This document shows positions 10,351 to 20,560 of a stretch of DNA of 32,871 bases, in pieces. The DNA lies in NCBI GenBank assembly GCA_033557675.1, contig JAWQRM010000066.1, positions 1-32,871 of the forward strand, given 5' to 3'. Position numbers and translations under genes: made by a program. The notes beneath the pieces are model-generated. The model did not search any database, was not told the origin of the DNA, and saw only the letters and a program-made list of their open reading frames with translations. Within the stretch, counting starts at the first letter, position 1; each line of letters opens with the position of its first letter. This DNA comes from Coptodactyla brooksi. Taxonomy: Eukaryota > Arthropoda > Insecta > Coleoptera > Scarabaeidae.

Positions 10351-10379
10351 ATTTACTGTTCCGATTCGGAACAGTAAAT
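10351..10379. repeat. Perfect inverted repeat, 14-bp arms, 1-nt spacer
   Basis: ATTTACTGTTCCGA (10351-10364) is followed after one T by its reverse complement (10366-10379). Confidence 0.95.
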
Positions 10380-11057
10380 TGTACTTACAAGTTAGACATT
10401 AAAAAAATGGCACTTTGCCATAAACAAGAAAGTAAATTGATCTCCGAGCAGAATTTTAACCGGCGACTTTTAGCGTTCATAACAAATCAAATCACATGTA
10501 TCTTTATTAGTTATAATACTACAGTCTTTAGTGGAAAGACATTAGTGTAGTGTACACCTAATTAAATATACAACGCAAGGTTTTAGATCTGATTACATTT
10601 CACCTTAATAACATATTTACAAATATTTAGTATAGGACGCTACATGAAGTTTCGGGGTGGGTACATCAGAGTTTTGCGCGAAAATGTGCAGGATTATAAC
10701 GAATAATATAAACATAACTCGTCGCAAGTGTGACAATTGTCTGGCCGGTTGTAGAGGGTGCCGCCGGGCAAGAATGGATTAGTTGGTTAGTGGAGTTAGA
10801 GGGGAGAGAGACGTGCAAGGTCGGTGCTTTGGTACTAGATGAAATGTTCCTCTTGTTTTCCCATTCGAATATACAAAATATATAGAATTAAAGACATCAA
10901 TACCTACCTACTGCGGTCAAACGTAAACTTTTCATACTTTTCGTTGGTTAAACGTAGACCTGCTTTTACTGTGTTCAAAAGTAGAAAGTAAATTTCAACA
11001 ATCCAATGTGACGCCCGTAAAAAGACACAACTTGGGTACAGGCGCTTTGGTACTTAC

Positions 11058-11086
11058 AGGTATGTAAGTACAAAACTTACATACCT
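11058..11086. repeat. Perfect inverted repeat, 12-bp arms, 5-nt spacer
   Basis: AGGTATGTAAGT (11058-11069) and ACTTACATACCT (11075-11086) are exact complements. The left arm resembles a splice donor (AG|GTATGT), but no exon borders it. Confidence 0.95.
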
Positions 11087-11421
11087 AGTGGTAGTTACTT
11101 AAACTCTATACAAGTTCACATATTGAAATCCTCACAAACTACCGCCTCTATCCATAATTAACAAATTCTATTATTCATATACAAAAATCAGGAAATAAAG
11201 AGACATAATATAAAGATCCACTGACAAAAAAATAGATCGAATGATGATATAATTAAGTATGGCAGAGAGACATTAAGACAAAATATTATAACTGATAAAT
11301 GGCAGCAATGTTTAATTCAGATACAAATTCCAATTTTTAATAACATACACAAATAAGTTTCAATGTTTTACACCATAAGTTTTTATATTTTTGTGTCAAA
11401 TAAAAGTAGAAGAGTTGAGGT

Positions 11422-12150
11422 TCAATAATGAAAAACAATATCTGCTAAATGACTTCCTCCTGCTCTTCGGTAGCAATCATTTTCTTGTCAGTTTTCGATA
11501 ATTCTTTCACATAAATGTAATTTTACCAATAATTTTATCACAGGTATCGATAATGTTTTCCTTGAGTTGTTGAATAGTATTAGGGTTGTTAACGTAGATT
11601 TTTTCTTCAAATAAATTTGTACAAAAAACTCTAATAATGTTAGGCTGTACAATCTAGGTAGCTCTTAAATTATGCTGTTATCAAATCTCTCTCAACAGGT
11701 AGCACCGTCCTGTTGAAACCACATGTTCTCTGCGTTCATCAGGTCTTAGTTATTATTACTGGTTGATATCACTCTCCAACAACAGCAACCACATAGTCAT
11801 CATCGTTTTAAAGAAAATGAGGTTCTAGCCTTCCACCAGGACAAAATCCACATCATACCACTTTTTATGGATGTATTGATATTTCGGTTATTTCTTTGAA
11901 TTGACAAAAACACTACATAATCTATGATAGACAACTAATCTTCAACTCTAGCTGTATCTTGTATGCTCTTACTTGAAAATCTTTTTGTTAAAGTCATCTG
12001 CAGAGTGGATCACTTAATGTCTAATGACTGCGAACAATGCCGCAGTTATGTCATGCGATGTAACATTTTTCTTCCTTTATCCTCTTATTAAACCACTTCC
12101 TTACAATTTTCAGCAATTGTTGGTATGCTAACTTCAGAGCACAGTTTAGT
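11422..12150 (-). pseudogene. Tc1/mariner-superfamily (DDE_3) transposase relic A
   Basis: Minus-strand pieces in order: QKDFQVRAYKIQLE (about 11970), then HPxKVVxCGFCPGGRLEPHF (about 11860), then NMWFQQDGATC (about 11720, the second catalytic Asp block), and at the C-terminus RAGGSHLADIVFHY with the stop at 11422-11424. These match an insect transposase family with WCGFxAGGIIGPxFF, WFQQDGATCH and GGHLxDIIFHT. Numerous stops and frameshifts occur, and the segment with the third acidic residue (SCDLTPLDYFLWG-type) is missing. Dead copy. Confidence 0.75.
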
Positions 12151-12287
12151 ACAACAATAACTGGCAAATAGACGTACTTTATCATGTGCGCGCTATGATT
12201 ACGATTTTTGAACGCGATCATCTTAATGGCCTGTGTCTTGTGTGAGTTTCAAACCGAACTGGATGGCGAGTTTGTGGGTAGTGATAC

Positions 12288-12313
12288 AAAACTGGCAAGT
12301 AAGTGCCAGTTTT
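12288..12313. repeat. Perfect inverted repeat, 10-bp arms, 6-nt spacer
   Basis: AAAACTGGCA (12288-12297) and TGCCAGTTTT (12304-12313) are exact complements. The surrounding stretch 12151-12590 holds no gene. Confidence 0.9.
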
Positions 12314-12590
12314 TAATCCGGTGACTGCTCATCAGGGGATTTTTATTATTTCCTAGATATATCATATTAATTGGCGATTACATGTAGTTGTCTTTGAATT
12401 TAGCCTATATTCAGATTTCAAATCTCCCACTGGAATAAATCACTGTCTAAATAATGTCCTTTGTAATATAAATGTATCACAGAAACTCAAAGTTGATAAT
12501 ACTCTACTATCAGATCGTCTTGCAATAATAATTGAATTGATATTTCTGAAGAAAATTACGTTTCTCGTAATGTTGTTTTGGAACATCATG

Positions 12591-12628
12591 AAGTGACAGT
12601 CAAAGTTCACAATCCCAAATTTAGTTAG
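12591..12628 (+). repeat. Left inverted repeat of Tc1-like element B
   Basis: This 38-bp block matches the reverse complement of 13450-13487 with about three mismatches; the shared core is GTGACAGTCAAAGTTCACAA. It flanks the transposase relic at 12798-13434. Confidence 0.85.
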
Positions 12629-12797
12629 CAGTGTTGAGCTACTAGACTAAAAGTTGTCAAATTTAGAGTGCAAATACACAACGCAAAATAGTAATACAAA
12701 AAAATCTTTATTAATTAAATATTAAATCAAAGAGTAAATACATAGAAACATGTATCTTAACAGTAGATAAATAAATAAAATATGAGTAATACATAAT

Positions 12798-13434
12798 TTA
12801 GTGAAGGTATTGTTCAATGCGACCACCACCGTGGTTAATACATAAGTTGCATCTGCACATCATATTTAATCGAACGCGTTGAAAAATATCTGGCATAAGA
12901 TATCATATCTGTCTGAGGAAGATCTGGTTGCCACCAGATCTTCCTCAGACTCAACTGGACTTTTATAGACTAGGTTTTTCATGTGCCCCCCACAAAAAAA
13001 TATCTAACGGTGTCAAATCCGGTGAACGCGCAGGCCAATTGATAGGACCTCCTCGACCAATCCAACGTCGGCCGAAGGACTCGTCTAAACATTGGACAGC
13101 TTCGTTAAAGTGATGGACTGGAGCCCTATCATGCTGGAACTACATTTGTTCTCTAATATTTAGTGGCACACCTTCTAATAATTCTGGCAAAACTTGCTCA
13201 TAAACAATGCCAGCCCATATATTGATTAAGAACCTCCTCTGGTAATTTCTTAAGACGGTTGTGTGTGGATTTACTTCAGCCCACACATGATTCAGGGTTT
13301 AGTTCAAGGGCTAATAATCTTTTCTCTTGTGAAAGATGCGTAGTCTGCGTACAACCGTCTAGCAGCTCGACCATTACGACGTACTTCGGCGTAAATCAGT
13401 CGTCAGTGTATTCAGAATCAGTATAATTTTCCAT
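12798..13434 (-). pseudogene. Tc1/mariner-superfamily transposase relic B, internally deleted
   Basis: From the ATG at 13432-13434 (minus) the protein begins MENYTDSEYTD and continues, after a short break, with EVRRNGRAARRLYADYA, which is typical of this insect transposase family's N-terminus. A large internal deletion then joins directly to NHVWAEVNPHTTVLRNYQ, IWAGIVYEQVLPELLE and NIREQM. A stop replaces a Trp before FQHDRAP (second catalytic Asp). DESFGRRWIGRGGP and WPARSPDLTPLDIFLWG (third acidic block) follow. A perfect palindrome (12911-12950) interrupts the C-terminal part. The frame ends CINHGGGRIEQYLH with the stop at 12798-12800. Matching 38-bp inverted repeats at 12591 and 13450 flank it. 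Dead copy. Confidence 0.85.
12911..12950. repeat. Perfect inverted repeat, 18-bp arms, 4-nt spacer, inside a transposase relic
   Basis: The arm at 12911-12928 (GTCTGAGGAAGATCTGGT) and that at 12933-12950 are exact reverse complements around TGCC. It lies inside the C-terminal coding part of relic B, where the protein match is disrupted, so it probably arose after the element inserted. Confidence 0.95.
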
Positions 13435-13449
13435 TTAAAACGAATTTGT

Positions 13450-13487
13450 CTAACTAAATTTGAAATTGTGAACTTTGACTGTCACTT
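13450..13487 (-). repeat. Right inverted repeat of Tc1-like element B
   Basis: Partner of 12591-12628, just upstream of the transposase start. Outside it, 13500-13605 shares further blocks with 12541-12690, but in a different order from the left side. Confidence 0.85.
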
Positions 13488-13609
13488 TATGTTCTTTGGC
13501 AATCATTTGTAATCATTTGCTTTTTTTCAAAACAACATTACAATACTTAAGTACGTAATCATTTCGCATTGCTTGTTTGCACTCTAGATTTGACAGTTTT
13601 TGGTCCATA

Positions 13610-14222
13610 TTTCTAAAGGGAGACATTTTCGGTTACAGGTTTATTGGTAAAAAATATTTCATTTAACCTCCCCTAAATGCCCTAGGACGTTGTAACATGA
13701 ATTTCCTAACATCCTGTATATCTATACGATCAACGGCTGACAATAAAATTTGATAATTGGGCTAATTATATGATTTAAGCTAAATTAATTTTATTGCTTT
13801 AAGGCTGATTTCTGGATTAATCGTTTCGTCATCTGTATACTTTTGTATTTTTGAATTCTACTTGATTATCTGATTTCAACAACCCACAACACTTAGGGTT
13901 AAAGTGATAAAAGTAATGGTTTCAAAGAGATTTAATGAAAACACAAAAGTATAGGGAAAATGAACAGTTTTGAAACAAAAAATATTTTTCTACAGCGCTA
14001 CTCGTTGTTTGCTTTAGCGTATTAAACTTTCAAAATATTCTCCATTGGCTTCTTGACAAAAACCTAAAATGTTTATCACATTAGATTTTCTACAGTATTT
14101 TTTGCGATTAAACAAAAACATCATACATAATCGAAATAATAAATAGACGTGAGACAGTAAGTATATGTCAATGTTGATAATCTATATCGTATGTTTGAAA
14201 ACGAACTTTGTGATTAATTAAC
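13610..14222. other. Probable outer transposon end, then unassigned sequence
   Basis: Read on minus, about 13722-13700 begins TATACAGGATGTTAGG, a form common at termini of Tc1-like insect elements. I see no matching left end. From 13730 to 14222 I see nothing recognisable. Confidence 0.3.
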
Positions 14223-14223
14223 A

Positions 14224-14460
14224 ATGCGATATTTAACGGAAACTCATCGAATTGAGATTTTGATGATGATTGGTTAGGGGGATATGTATAGCAGTCAAGT
14301 GGAAGTTGCCAATCTTTTTAACCAGAAAATGCTGTTTTTGATTCTTCATGTTTCATAAAACACAAAAAGAAAACAATTGCACAGAACCGAACAAGGGATT
14401 TTCATATATAAACTTTGCAATGTCAGCTGTCAGAATATATAATGCATATGCGGTAAAATG
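14224..14460 (+). pseudogene. Tc1/mariner-superfamily transposase N-terminal fragment (relic C)
   Basis: From ATG 14224 the frame reads MRYLTETHRIEILMMIG, a stop, then GDMYSSQVEVANLFNQ. This matches the N-terminal helix-turn-helix segment of insect DDE_3 transposases related to relic A. The rest is lost within about 100 bp, and no DDE segment follows before 14900. Confidence 0.55.
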
Positions 14461-14900
14461 AAGTTGGCTAGTCAAAATATAATTGACGCCTCCGCTGCGA
14501 AAAAAAAACGAAATTCTTTCCGAACAACCCAATAAATGTATTGATATGGTCCAAAGCTGTGTTGGAGCCAGAACGATCCGGTACTTTTTTTCTGCAAGTG
14601 GAACGCGTTTCTGAACTTTTTTTGTAGCGAATCGGTTAGAAAATTATAAAATTTCTCTAAATAAAAAATATATATTTGAAAAACTTTCTTACTATTGCTA
14701 GTAGACGTAAGATGTCGTCGGTATTAGTTCAATCAATCAACAATGAAATAGAATATGTTGAAAAAAAGTGACGAGTTTTTAATTTACTCATTATTCATTG
14801 ATACGCTTAATTTTGTATTTTCTTAAGAAAAGTGACTTTACTCACTTCAATTGAATAATACTGTTATTCTTTTGACAATTTTGGCTAAAGACTCTTTCAT
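14461..14900. other. No recognisable gene
   Basis: AT-rich spacer between relic C and the Penelope-like end; no domain or repeat identified. Confidence 0.4.
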
Positions 14901-14987
14901 AGTCTTTCATCGCTCCTGATGATGCTAACTTGGTTAGCGAAACGTGCGTCGAGCATCCTCTCTGCAAGTTTTGGCGCAGTGGTGACT
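14901..14987 (+). mobile_element. Penelope-like element 3' end (copy 2), no coding part
   Basis: AGTCTTTCATCGCTCCTGAT and the following sequence to GTGGTGAC match 2613-2699 with few changes. Neither the TATA/GC-box region nor the nuclease gene precedes it, so only the ribozyme-bearing terminus is present. A LINE tail begins about 25 bp downstream. Confidence 0.85.
14912..14954 (+). ncRNA. Hammerhead ribozyme, type I (copy 2)
   Basis: Same layout as copy 1: GCTC 14912-14915, CTGATGA 14916-14922, extra T 14923, stem II GCTAAC/GTTAGC with loop TTG, GAAA 14939-14942, stem III A-U, C-G, G-C with a two-base loop, cleavage-site C14950, and GAGC 14951-14954. The third pair of stem III is G-C here but G-U in copy 1, so pairing is kept across the difference. 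Confidence 0.83.
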
Positions 14988-15011
14988 TTGTGTTACTTTA
15001 TAACAACCTTT

Positions 15012-15215
15012 GTCAGGAGACAGAGATTAAGATGGCTCGGGCACATTGCTAGATTGGACAAGAGTAGAACGCCTAGATGTGTGATGCAGGTACGAAGAGA
15101 AAAAGAGGACGACCACGACTAAGTCACACTAAAACACTAGCCCAGGATAGAAAAAGTGGAAGAGGACTATTGAAGCCTGGGGCCTCTAAGGCTGGCTTGT
15201 GCTATTTTATTATTA
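15012..15215 (+). pseudogene. LINE 3' terminal coding fragment
   Basis: Plus-strand translation gives RRQRLRWLGHIARLDKSRT (15015 onward). After a frameshift it continues KRKRGRPRLSHTKTLAQDR and, in another frame, IEAWGL. RLRWxGHxxRMxxxR followed by RxxGRPxxRW is the standard C-terminal tail of insect LINE ORF2 proteins. It starts right after the Penelope end, so either truncated LINE insertion or rearrangement joined them. Confidence 0.75.
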
Positions 15216-15620
15216 TGTTTTTCAGCTGATTATCATTACTTGCACATAAGTTCAAAATGCCCATATAAGACAAATGAATAATTTTATTATATCATATAAA
15301 TATTAAAAATGGTAAGACTCATGGCGAAATAAATCAACCAGGTTAAAGGGGACATGCACAAGGTTATGCACGTAGACTGGATGAGAAAGGCAGAGAGTAT
15401 ATTTGTAATAGTAAAGTAAATATGGAGATTCTTAAAAAACTTTTGGAAATGTAAATCCGGATTGTTCTTTCTAACTTCATTCTAAACTGAACATCCTATG
15501 TAATTCAAGTCGTTGAATTTCGTGTATTAAAGGTAATAAAAATCAACAGTTTGTTTATTTATGACGTATCTATTTATGTATGATGAACGCTATAACTGAA
15601 GACTTCTTTTTTTATTCCAG
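15216..15620 (+). other. Intron of the Ly6-family gene (3' part)
   Basis: AT-rich sequence ending in a pyrimidine tract and the acceptor TTTTTTTATTCCAG at 15607-15620. No further upstream exon of the gene was recognised anywhere in 1-15620; the earlier exons are either short and missed or lie outside the window. Confidence 0.6.
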
Positions 15621-15847
15621 TTCATGGTAAAATTAGGGTAATCCGGGGCTGCGGTTATATCACAGACGCTGACCACGATGACAAGGAATGTTACACGCGG
15701 TCAGGCACTCACGACGTCAAAGTGACCTACTGCTCCTGCACCTCTGGCCTCTGTAATGACGGTCAGGTCGTCCATCCTGCTGCAGCCCTGATCGGAACTG
15801 CCATTGCCGCGATAATGGCCGCCATTAGAATCGCTTCGATCAACTAA
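15621..15847 (+). CDS. Ly6/uPAR-domain GPI-anchored protein (quiver/sleepless/crok-like), terminal exon
   Basis: After a good acceptor (ttttattccag), the exon encodes 75 residues in one open frame, entering at phase 1 (first two bases complete a split codon), and ends with two stops (TAA TAA, 15845-15850). HGKIRVIRGCGYI, then DDKECYTRSGTHDVKVTYC, then SCTSGLCND form the C-terminal half of a three-finger Ly6 domain. CGY, ECY, YCSC and the closing CN motif supply the conserved cysteines. The last 25 or so residues are hydrophobic and Ala/Ile-rich, as expected for a GPI-anchor signal. Proteins of this family act at the cell surface in insects, for example on septate junction assembly or potassium channels; which member this is cannot be told from one exon. 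Codon use is markedly more GC-rich than the surroundings. Signal peptide and N-terminal exons were not found. Confidence 0.9.
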
Positions 15848-16160
15848 TAATCAAAATCGAGACATACTACGCAGTTTTTCGTTTGAAATCCGTTCACGCG
15901 TGTAGGTACCAAGTTACTTTCAGCCTGTAAACATTGTTTTGTCGTTGATCAATTGTTCCTTCTAGAGTAATAGCAAACTCGGAAAAGAACTAAACGTAGT
16001 TATTAGTTAGTGGTCTATGAACAGGTTTCGATGTTTAGGTGTTTTGTTATTTTAAAGTGCAATCTAAAAGGAAAAAGGTTGGGCGCACCTCTAGGATGTA
16101 TTCGAAACGTGGATGTTCTAATTCTACACTATTTATTAAGATTAAAATAAAATTAAACCG
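15848..16160 (+). other. 3' UTR of the Ly6-family gene
   Basis: Non-coding sequence following the stops. The first plausible AATAAA in the sense direction is at 16146-16151, giving a UTR of about 300-320 nt. Confidence 0.5.
16146..16151 (+). terminator. Candidate poly(A) signal AATAAA
   Basis: Lies about 300 nt after the Ly6-family stop codon in an A-rich context. No other sense-strand AATAAA is closer. Inferred from position and motif only. Confidence 0.4.
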
Positions 16161-17783
16161 GTTAGGTTAGGCGAATTATTATTTAAATGTGCAATTTGGG
16201 TATCCCTGCGAAGGAAAAGAAATTTATTTATACGATAGTAACAAATCGTAACATTTGCTACTTAGGTGTTGGAGGTGGATAAGAATGATATTAAATAAAA
16301 ATATAATAACTAAAAGCGTAATTGACGAAAGTTTGATAAAAGAACACCAGGACAGTTTTAGATAGCAAAACAATGCAAAATTATAGTATTCAAATATGTG
16401 AGAGTGCACAAAAGTATTCTTAATCTCTGCAAATAAATCCCAGCTTCAATGAGTCTTTCAAAGATGGTGTTCAAACTATCAATATTGAAATAGTTCTTGA
16501 ATAGATGTCCATATATCGCCATGAAGACTCCACCTTGAATTTTGGGCCCATTTTCAAGATTTGATGGAACAGAAATGCAACTAGAATAAAAAATGATTGA
16601 ATTGAAAACCAACGATAGATAGGAACTGAAATATCATAAGAAATGTCGTTTTTCTATGCAGCACCGAATTGAAAATTGTTAACCAGAATAATGGTTGTAA
16701 TGAAAAAAATTGCTAATTACGTTTTTATCGTCACATTTACTTGAAAGAAAAGAGCAACCAACTACAAATTGTCCAGCAGGCCAATTTAAGGGTGCTACTT
16801 ACTAATTTTGTACTGAATGTAGAAAAATCAGCCATCTCGCATCAAAACCAATATAAAAATTAATAACTTTAATATAAAGCATATACTTTGAAATACTTTT
16901 GTACAACTATACGTTTTGTTTATAAAGTAACATTTTGAATTGCCATGATATGCACAAGAGGAAAATATCTAAACACAACCGTTTTGAACGAAACAATATA
17001 GAAAACGAAGAAAATGAAGAGAAGTAATGTAGAAAGACATTCATTGCAGGCGTCTTGACAGGAAATCTCACGAAAGTCGGAAGCGCAGCGCTAAAATAGG
17101 TGAATGTCGAGAAAAGTGGCTTAATTAAGTTCCTTTAGTTCGTTCTGCTAGCGATTTTTTTCATGAAACCGAAAAAGTGCAAAAACAATTTGTGAGTCAC
17201 GTTCTCCCTCGTAAACCCCTTAACGAATTTTTATGGTTTGCATGCCAATTTGTCGACATGCATTCTTCTTTACCTGTAACACATAAAGGCGGATCCTAAT
17301 TTTCACTTATTGTTATTTTCAATTATGTTATTCATTTAAGTCTTTTTCTGTAAAGGAACATTAGAATCATTTTCTATCGATTGATATGGTAAGAGCTTAT
17401 AATAAACGAAAGTGTAGGTGTACAAATGTATATATAAACAGAATGTCTGACGATAAATTACACGAATAAGTGAAAATTAGAATGAGAATCGTCAATTTTG
17501 TGTTTTTAAAGAATTGTAACCACTTAAAGTGGTTTATGGCTATGTTCTAAGTTTGAATCGGTCATATTCTGATTTAGATAGAGTCCACCCTTCCAATGAC
17601 GTATTGATTGCATCGGTAAGTTGAGAAATGAAGTTGCATAAGTAAATATTAACGCAAGTAAACGCCCACTTAAAATAATTTGTATTCAATTTAGAAAAAA
17701 AGCAAATGATGTGGAAGCACTTCCAATAGTTGTGAACACTTGTGTATTGTCCACCTCCACCTTCATCGGTTAGAAATATTTGT
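16161..17783. other. No recognisable gene
   Basis: AT-rich spacer. Short open frames on minus (16224-16612) lack motifs. About 17040-17110 is slightly GC-richer, but its translation shows no known domain. Confidence 0.4.
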
Positions 17784-17950
17784 TAGCAATTCCTTCGATT
17801 TAGTACGGAAAATTTGTTTTGTAAACACTGCCATAAAGGCCGTACTGGCATCTAGTCAAGCTTGTTCGCAATAATTACCTTCTAGCCAGTAAAAATACCT
17901 TCGATGAAGCAAAAACGATGAGACAAAAGCGAAATAACTCGTAAGATATT
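17784..17950 (+). repeat. Diverged direct repeat R1, copy a
   Basis: TAGCAATTCCTTCGATTTAG, later AATTTGTTTT, and then AAATAACTCGTAAGATA match copy b at 21356-21484 in the same order, with an extra internal block of about 35-40 bp here. It is probably an unclassified transposon family. Confidence 0.7.
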
Positions 17951-20264
17951 AAAATATACCTAGAATATGAAATTATACGAGAAAAAATTGTTGATCGTGC
18001 ACTATATAGAAAAATTATGTATTTATTGTATTTGACGCAAAGTGAATTGGAACGTTTATTTTGTAGACATTTATAGTAAATTATTTTTAACCCGTTCAAC
18101 TGATTGCCGTTCTAATTTCTACGTACCTTGTCTATAAAATAAAATTCGAATACACTGGCATGCCTTTAAAGATGTCCGACATCATAGGACATTTTACGAA
18201 AATTATTCTGTATCATTTTAATTTTAATACTTACTCATTACAATTTTCGTAAAATTTCTTACACATAGATTATTGTGTAGAGAATTAACTTTCCATTGCA
18301 ATCACTACAGTGTAATACATGTGGAAAACATGTAATATACTGTTTTACACGTAATCATACTTGACGATATTCGTTTTGAAACTCTCCCATACATTTTCAC
18401 AAAAATACAGTGAGTTAAGTAAGTATTCGCATAAGTTGTTACAAAACTTTATCATAGTTATTATTAATAAATTTTGAGAATCACTACAATAATTTGGGGA
18501 TTTGTACATTTTTAAGAGTTTGTAGAAAAAACATTCTTTTCCATCTTGAGTCACTCGTGCTACGACAGAAATAAACTGTATAAGATATCAATGTGATGTA
18601 AAATACAAGAGCGATAATACTGATAAACACCTGGAAGACTAAATTTAAGGTTAAAAGCAACGTAGTGTAGCGTTATTAAACGTAAAATAAGGTTGCTTTG
18701 ACTTCAGAAGAATTATTATTTTTGGACGTAAATAACAAGACCAGTTATGGATTCCAAACCATTTTTTTTAGAAGAAATAATTACTTTTCACGGGTTCCGA
18801 TGACCAAACTGATAGGTGTGAACAATAAAAGATTTTTGCCGTTTTTGTTTACCAAATCAAAATGTTTGCAAAGTTCTTGTTTAACAACAGATTTGTACAA
18901 CAACCACTGAAAGTGCACGTCTGAGTAAGGAAAACTGCAGTCTAAGACAAATTCGAAGACAATCGTGCAAATTCATGCAGCACCTTTCTGGAGTAGGATT
19001 AGAATGAAGATAACTTATGTATAAACATACAATTTTTTCTACTCCTGCAAGACAAGAAAGTCGTAAAACACGAAAATTGAATCATTTAGTTTTTGGCGTG
19101 GACAATTTTCATCATTCTATGTACCGTATGGACAAGTTTACAGTAAAATAAAGATAAAATAAAATAATTACCTACTTGTACTTGAGACACTTCTAGAATA
19201 AAATTACGAATATTACATATTACAGGTTATACAAAAAATTTATAATTTTTAAAATAAGATTATTTAAACAGTTTATGAATATTATAGTACTTTAATGATC
19301 AAACAAATCAAATTAGTTCTAATTTTCAAAGAAGTTGTCCCAAAATATGAAAAAATATTTCGAATTAAAATATAACTTTAACTTTGAAGACTTTTTTTTT
19401 TAATAAAATTTAACGGATTTTTTAACTATACATAGTACGGTCCTTAAGGACATTCCGATATTTAAGGGGGACTCTATGGGTCATACTAAGAAGAACGGTT
19501 CATAAACATTCGCAAAAACGTTTCGATTTAAAAATACGGAGTGTAAAAATTTAAAACAAAATATAAAGATTTTTGGTCATATTTGGAAAACCATATGAAA
19601 TATTTTATAGAAACTTGGTACGTCCTAGTAGTGTACAAAAGCACTACATTTTGTAACTATTTAAAAAAATGTCTGCCGTGGCTACATAAGGGTGACAACC
19701 ATATTGAACTTTCATAGGATTTGTTTTTCAATAACTTTTCGATATCACCAGATGAAAATACACAAAAATTTGTTGTTTTTCTTTACACGATCAGTACAAA
19801 TGTACTTATTGGTGGAATTTACACCAGTAAATACCAGGTAGAAAAGAAACGTTCAGAATGCTGGAGTAGGAAACGATATCGTGCATTAAAACTTTCCAAA
19901 GTACAAAACATCCTCGTTTATCAAGGTGATCATTAAAATAAATCAATTTAGCCAAGGTTGAACCCGACGCTGGCCCTAACGTCTTTTGTCTTCGTCAAAT
20001 AATGTTTTCCAAGATTACAAAATTACTTTAAAATTACAACTTATTAAATATAACGATGCACAAATATTTTTCTCACAATAGTGATATAAAATACGATAAT
20101 ATTAATATTTAATGAAAGTATATTTAGAAAATAAAACAAACTTTTATGAGACTACTTACCTGTTTCACTGTAATCGCTAAAAACCGGGATGTTTCCAAAC
20201 AGATACTTTCACATTATAACATAAAATCATGCTATTTTAGTTATATGAAATTAAACTGACGGGA
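17951..20264. other. No recognisable gene
   Basis: AT-rich. Includes the inverted repeat at 18191-18255. Open frames at 18698-18910 and 19721-19936 (about 70 codons) show no domain. Confidence 0.4.
18191..18255. repeat. Inverted repeat, 14-bp perfect arms, 37-nt loop
   Basis: ATTTTACGAAAATT (18191-18204) and AATTTTCGTAAAAT (18242-18255) are exact complements. Possibly the ends of a very small foldback element. Confidence 0.85.
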
Positions 20265-20560
20265 GGTGATGTGATTCCCCTAAACAAACGGCAACGCTGA
20301 TTAGCTCGCTTCGCACATAACAAGGGTAAATAATACATTGTAAGGTTAATTATTTAAGACGATAAACTAGCCACGGTTCCATTTTACTGTCGACGGCGGG
20401 ATAGTCACGTTGTGGTCCTGTAACCATTTCCGTTCAACCTCTTAAAATAGTACAAATGGAAATAACAAGAGGACGATCCCTTTAACCATACGCTGTACGT
20501 TTTTTCACGCATGCCTATTGATGTTTCCGCGACAGGTTGCGCAGGTATCTTCAAAATCAA
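20265..20560. other. CpG-richer island, possible promoter or first exon
   Basis: Against the AT-rich background this patch has many CG dinucleotides (GTCGACGGCGGG, CGCTGTACG, TTTCCGCGACAGG). Short open frames start in both directions, including one of 125 codons on minus (20405-20782), but none shows a domain. It could mark an unrecognised promoter, non-coding first exon or a repeat. Confidence 0.3.

Larger units (their letters stand above)
9862..11421. other. No gene; two perfect palindromes and one GC-richer patch
   Basis: Contains the palindromes listed at 10351-10379 and 11058-11086. About 10640-10870 is noticeably less AT-rich (GGCCGGTTGTAGAGGG, GTGCCGCCGGGC) and looks like part of an LTR or another repeat, but no boundaries or coding content are visible. 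Open frames here are short and featureless. Confidence 0.4.

Noticed and set aside
10640..10870. Solo LTR
   Set aside because: Composition is suggestive, but no TG...CA boundaries, target duplication or second copy could be identified.
11058..11069. Splice donor AG|GTATGTAAGT
   Set aside because: No coding exon precedes it; it is one arm of a palindrome.
12928..13113. 61-codon plus-strand open frame
   Set aside because: Antisense of the transposase segment with the third catalytic block on minus; not a gene.
16164..16173. GGTTAGGTTAGG, resembling the insect telomere repeat TTAGG
   Set aside because: Only two units; too short to call an interstitial telomeric repeat.
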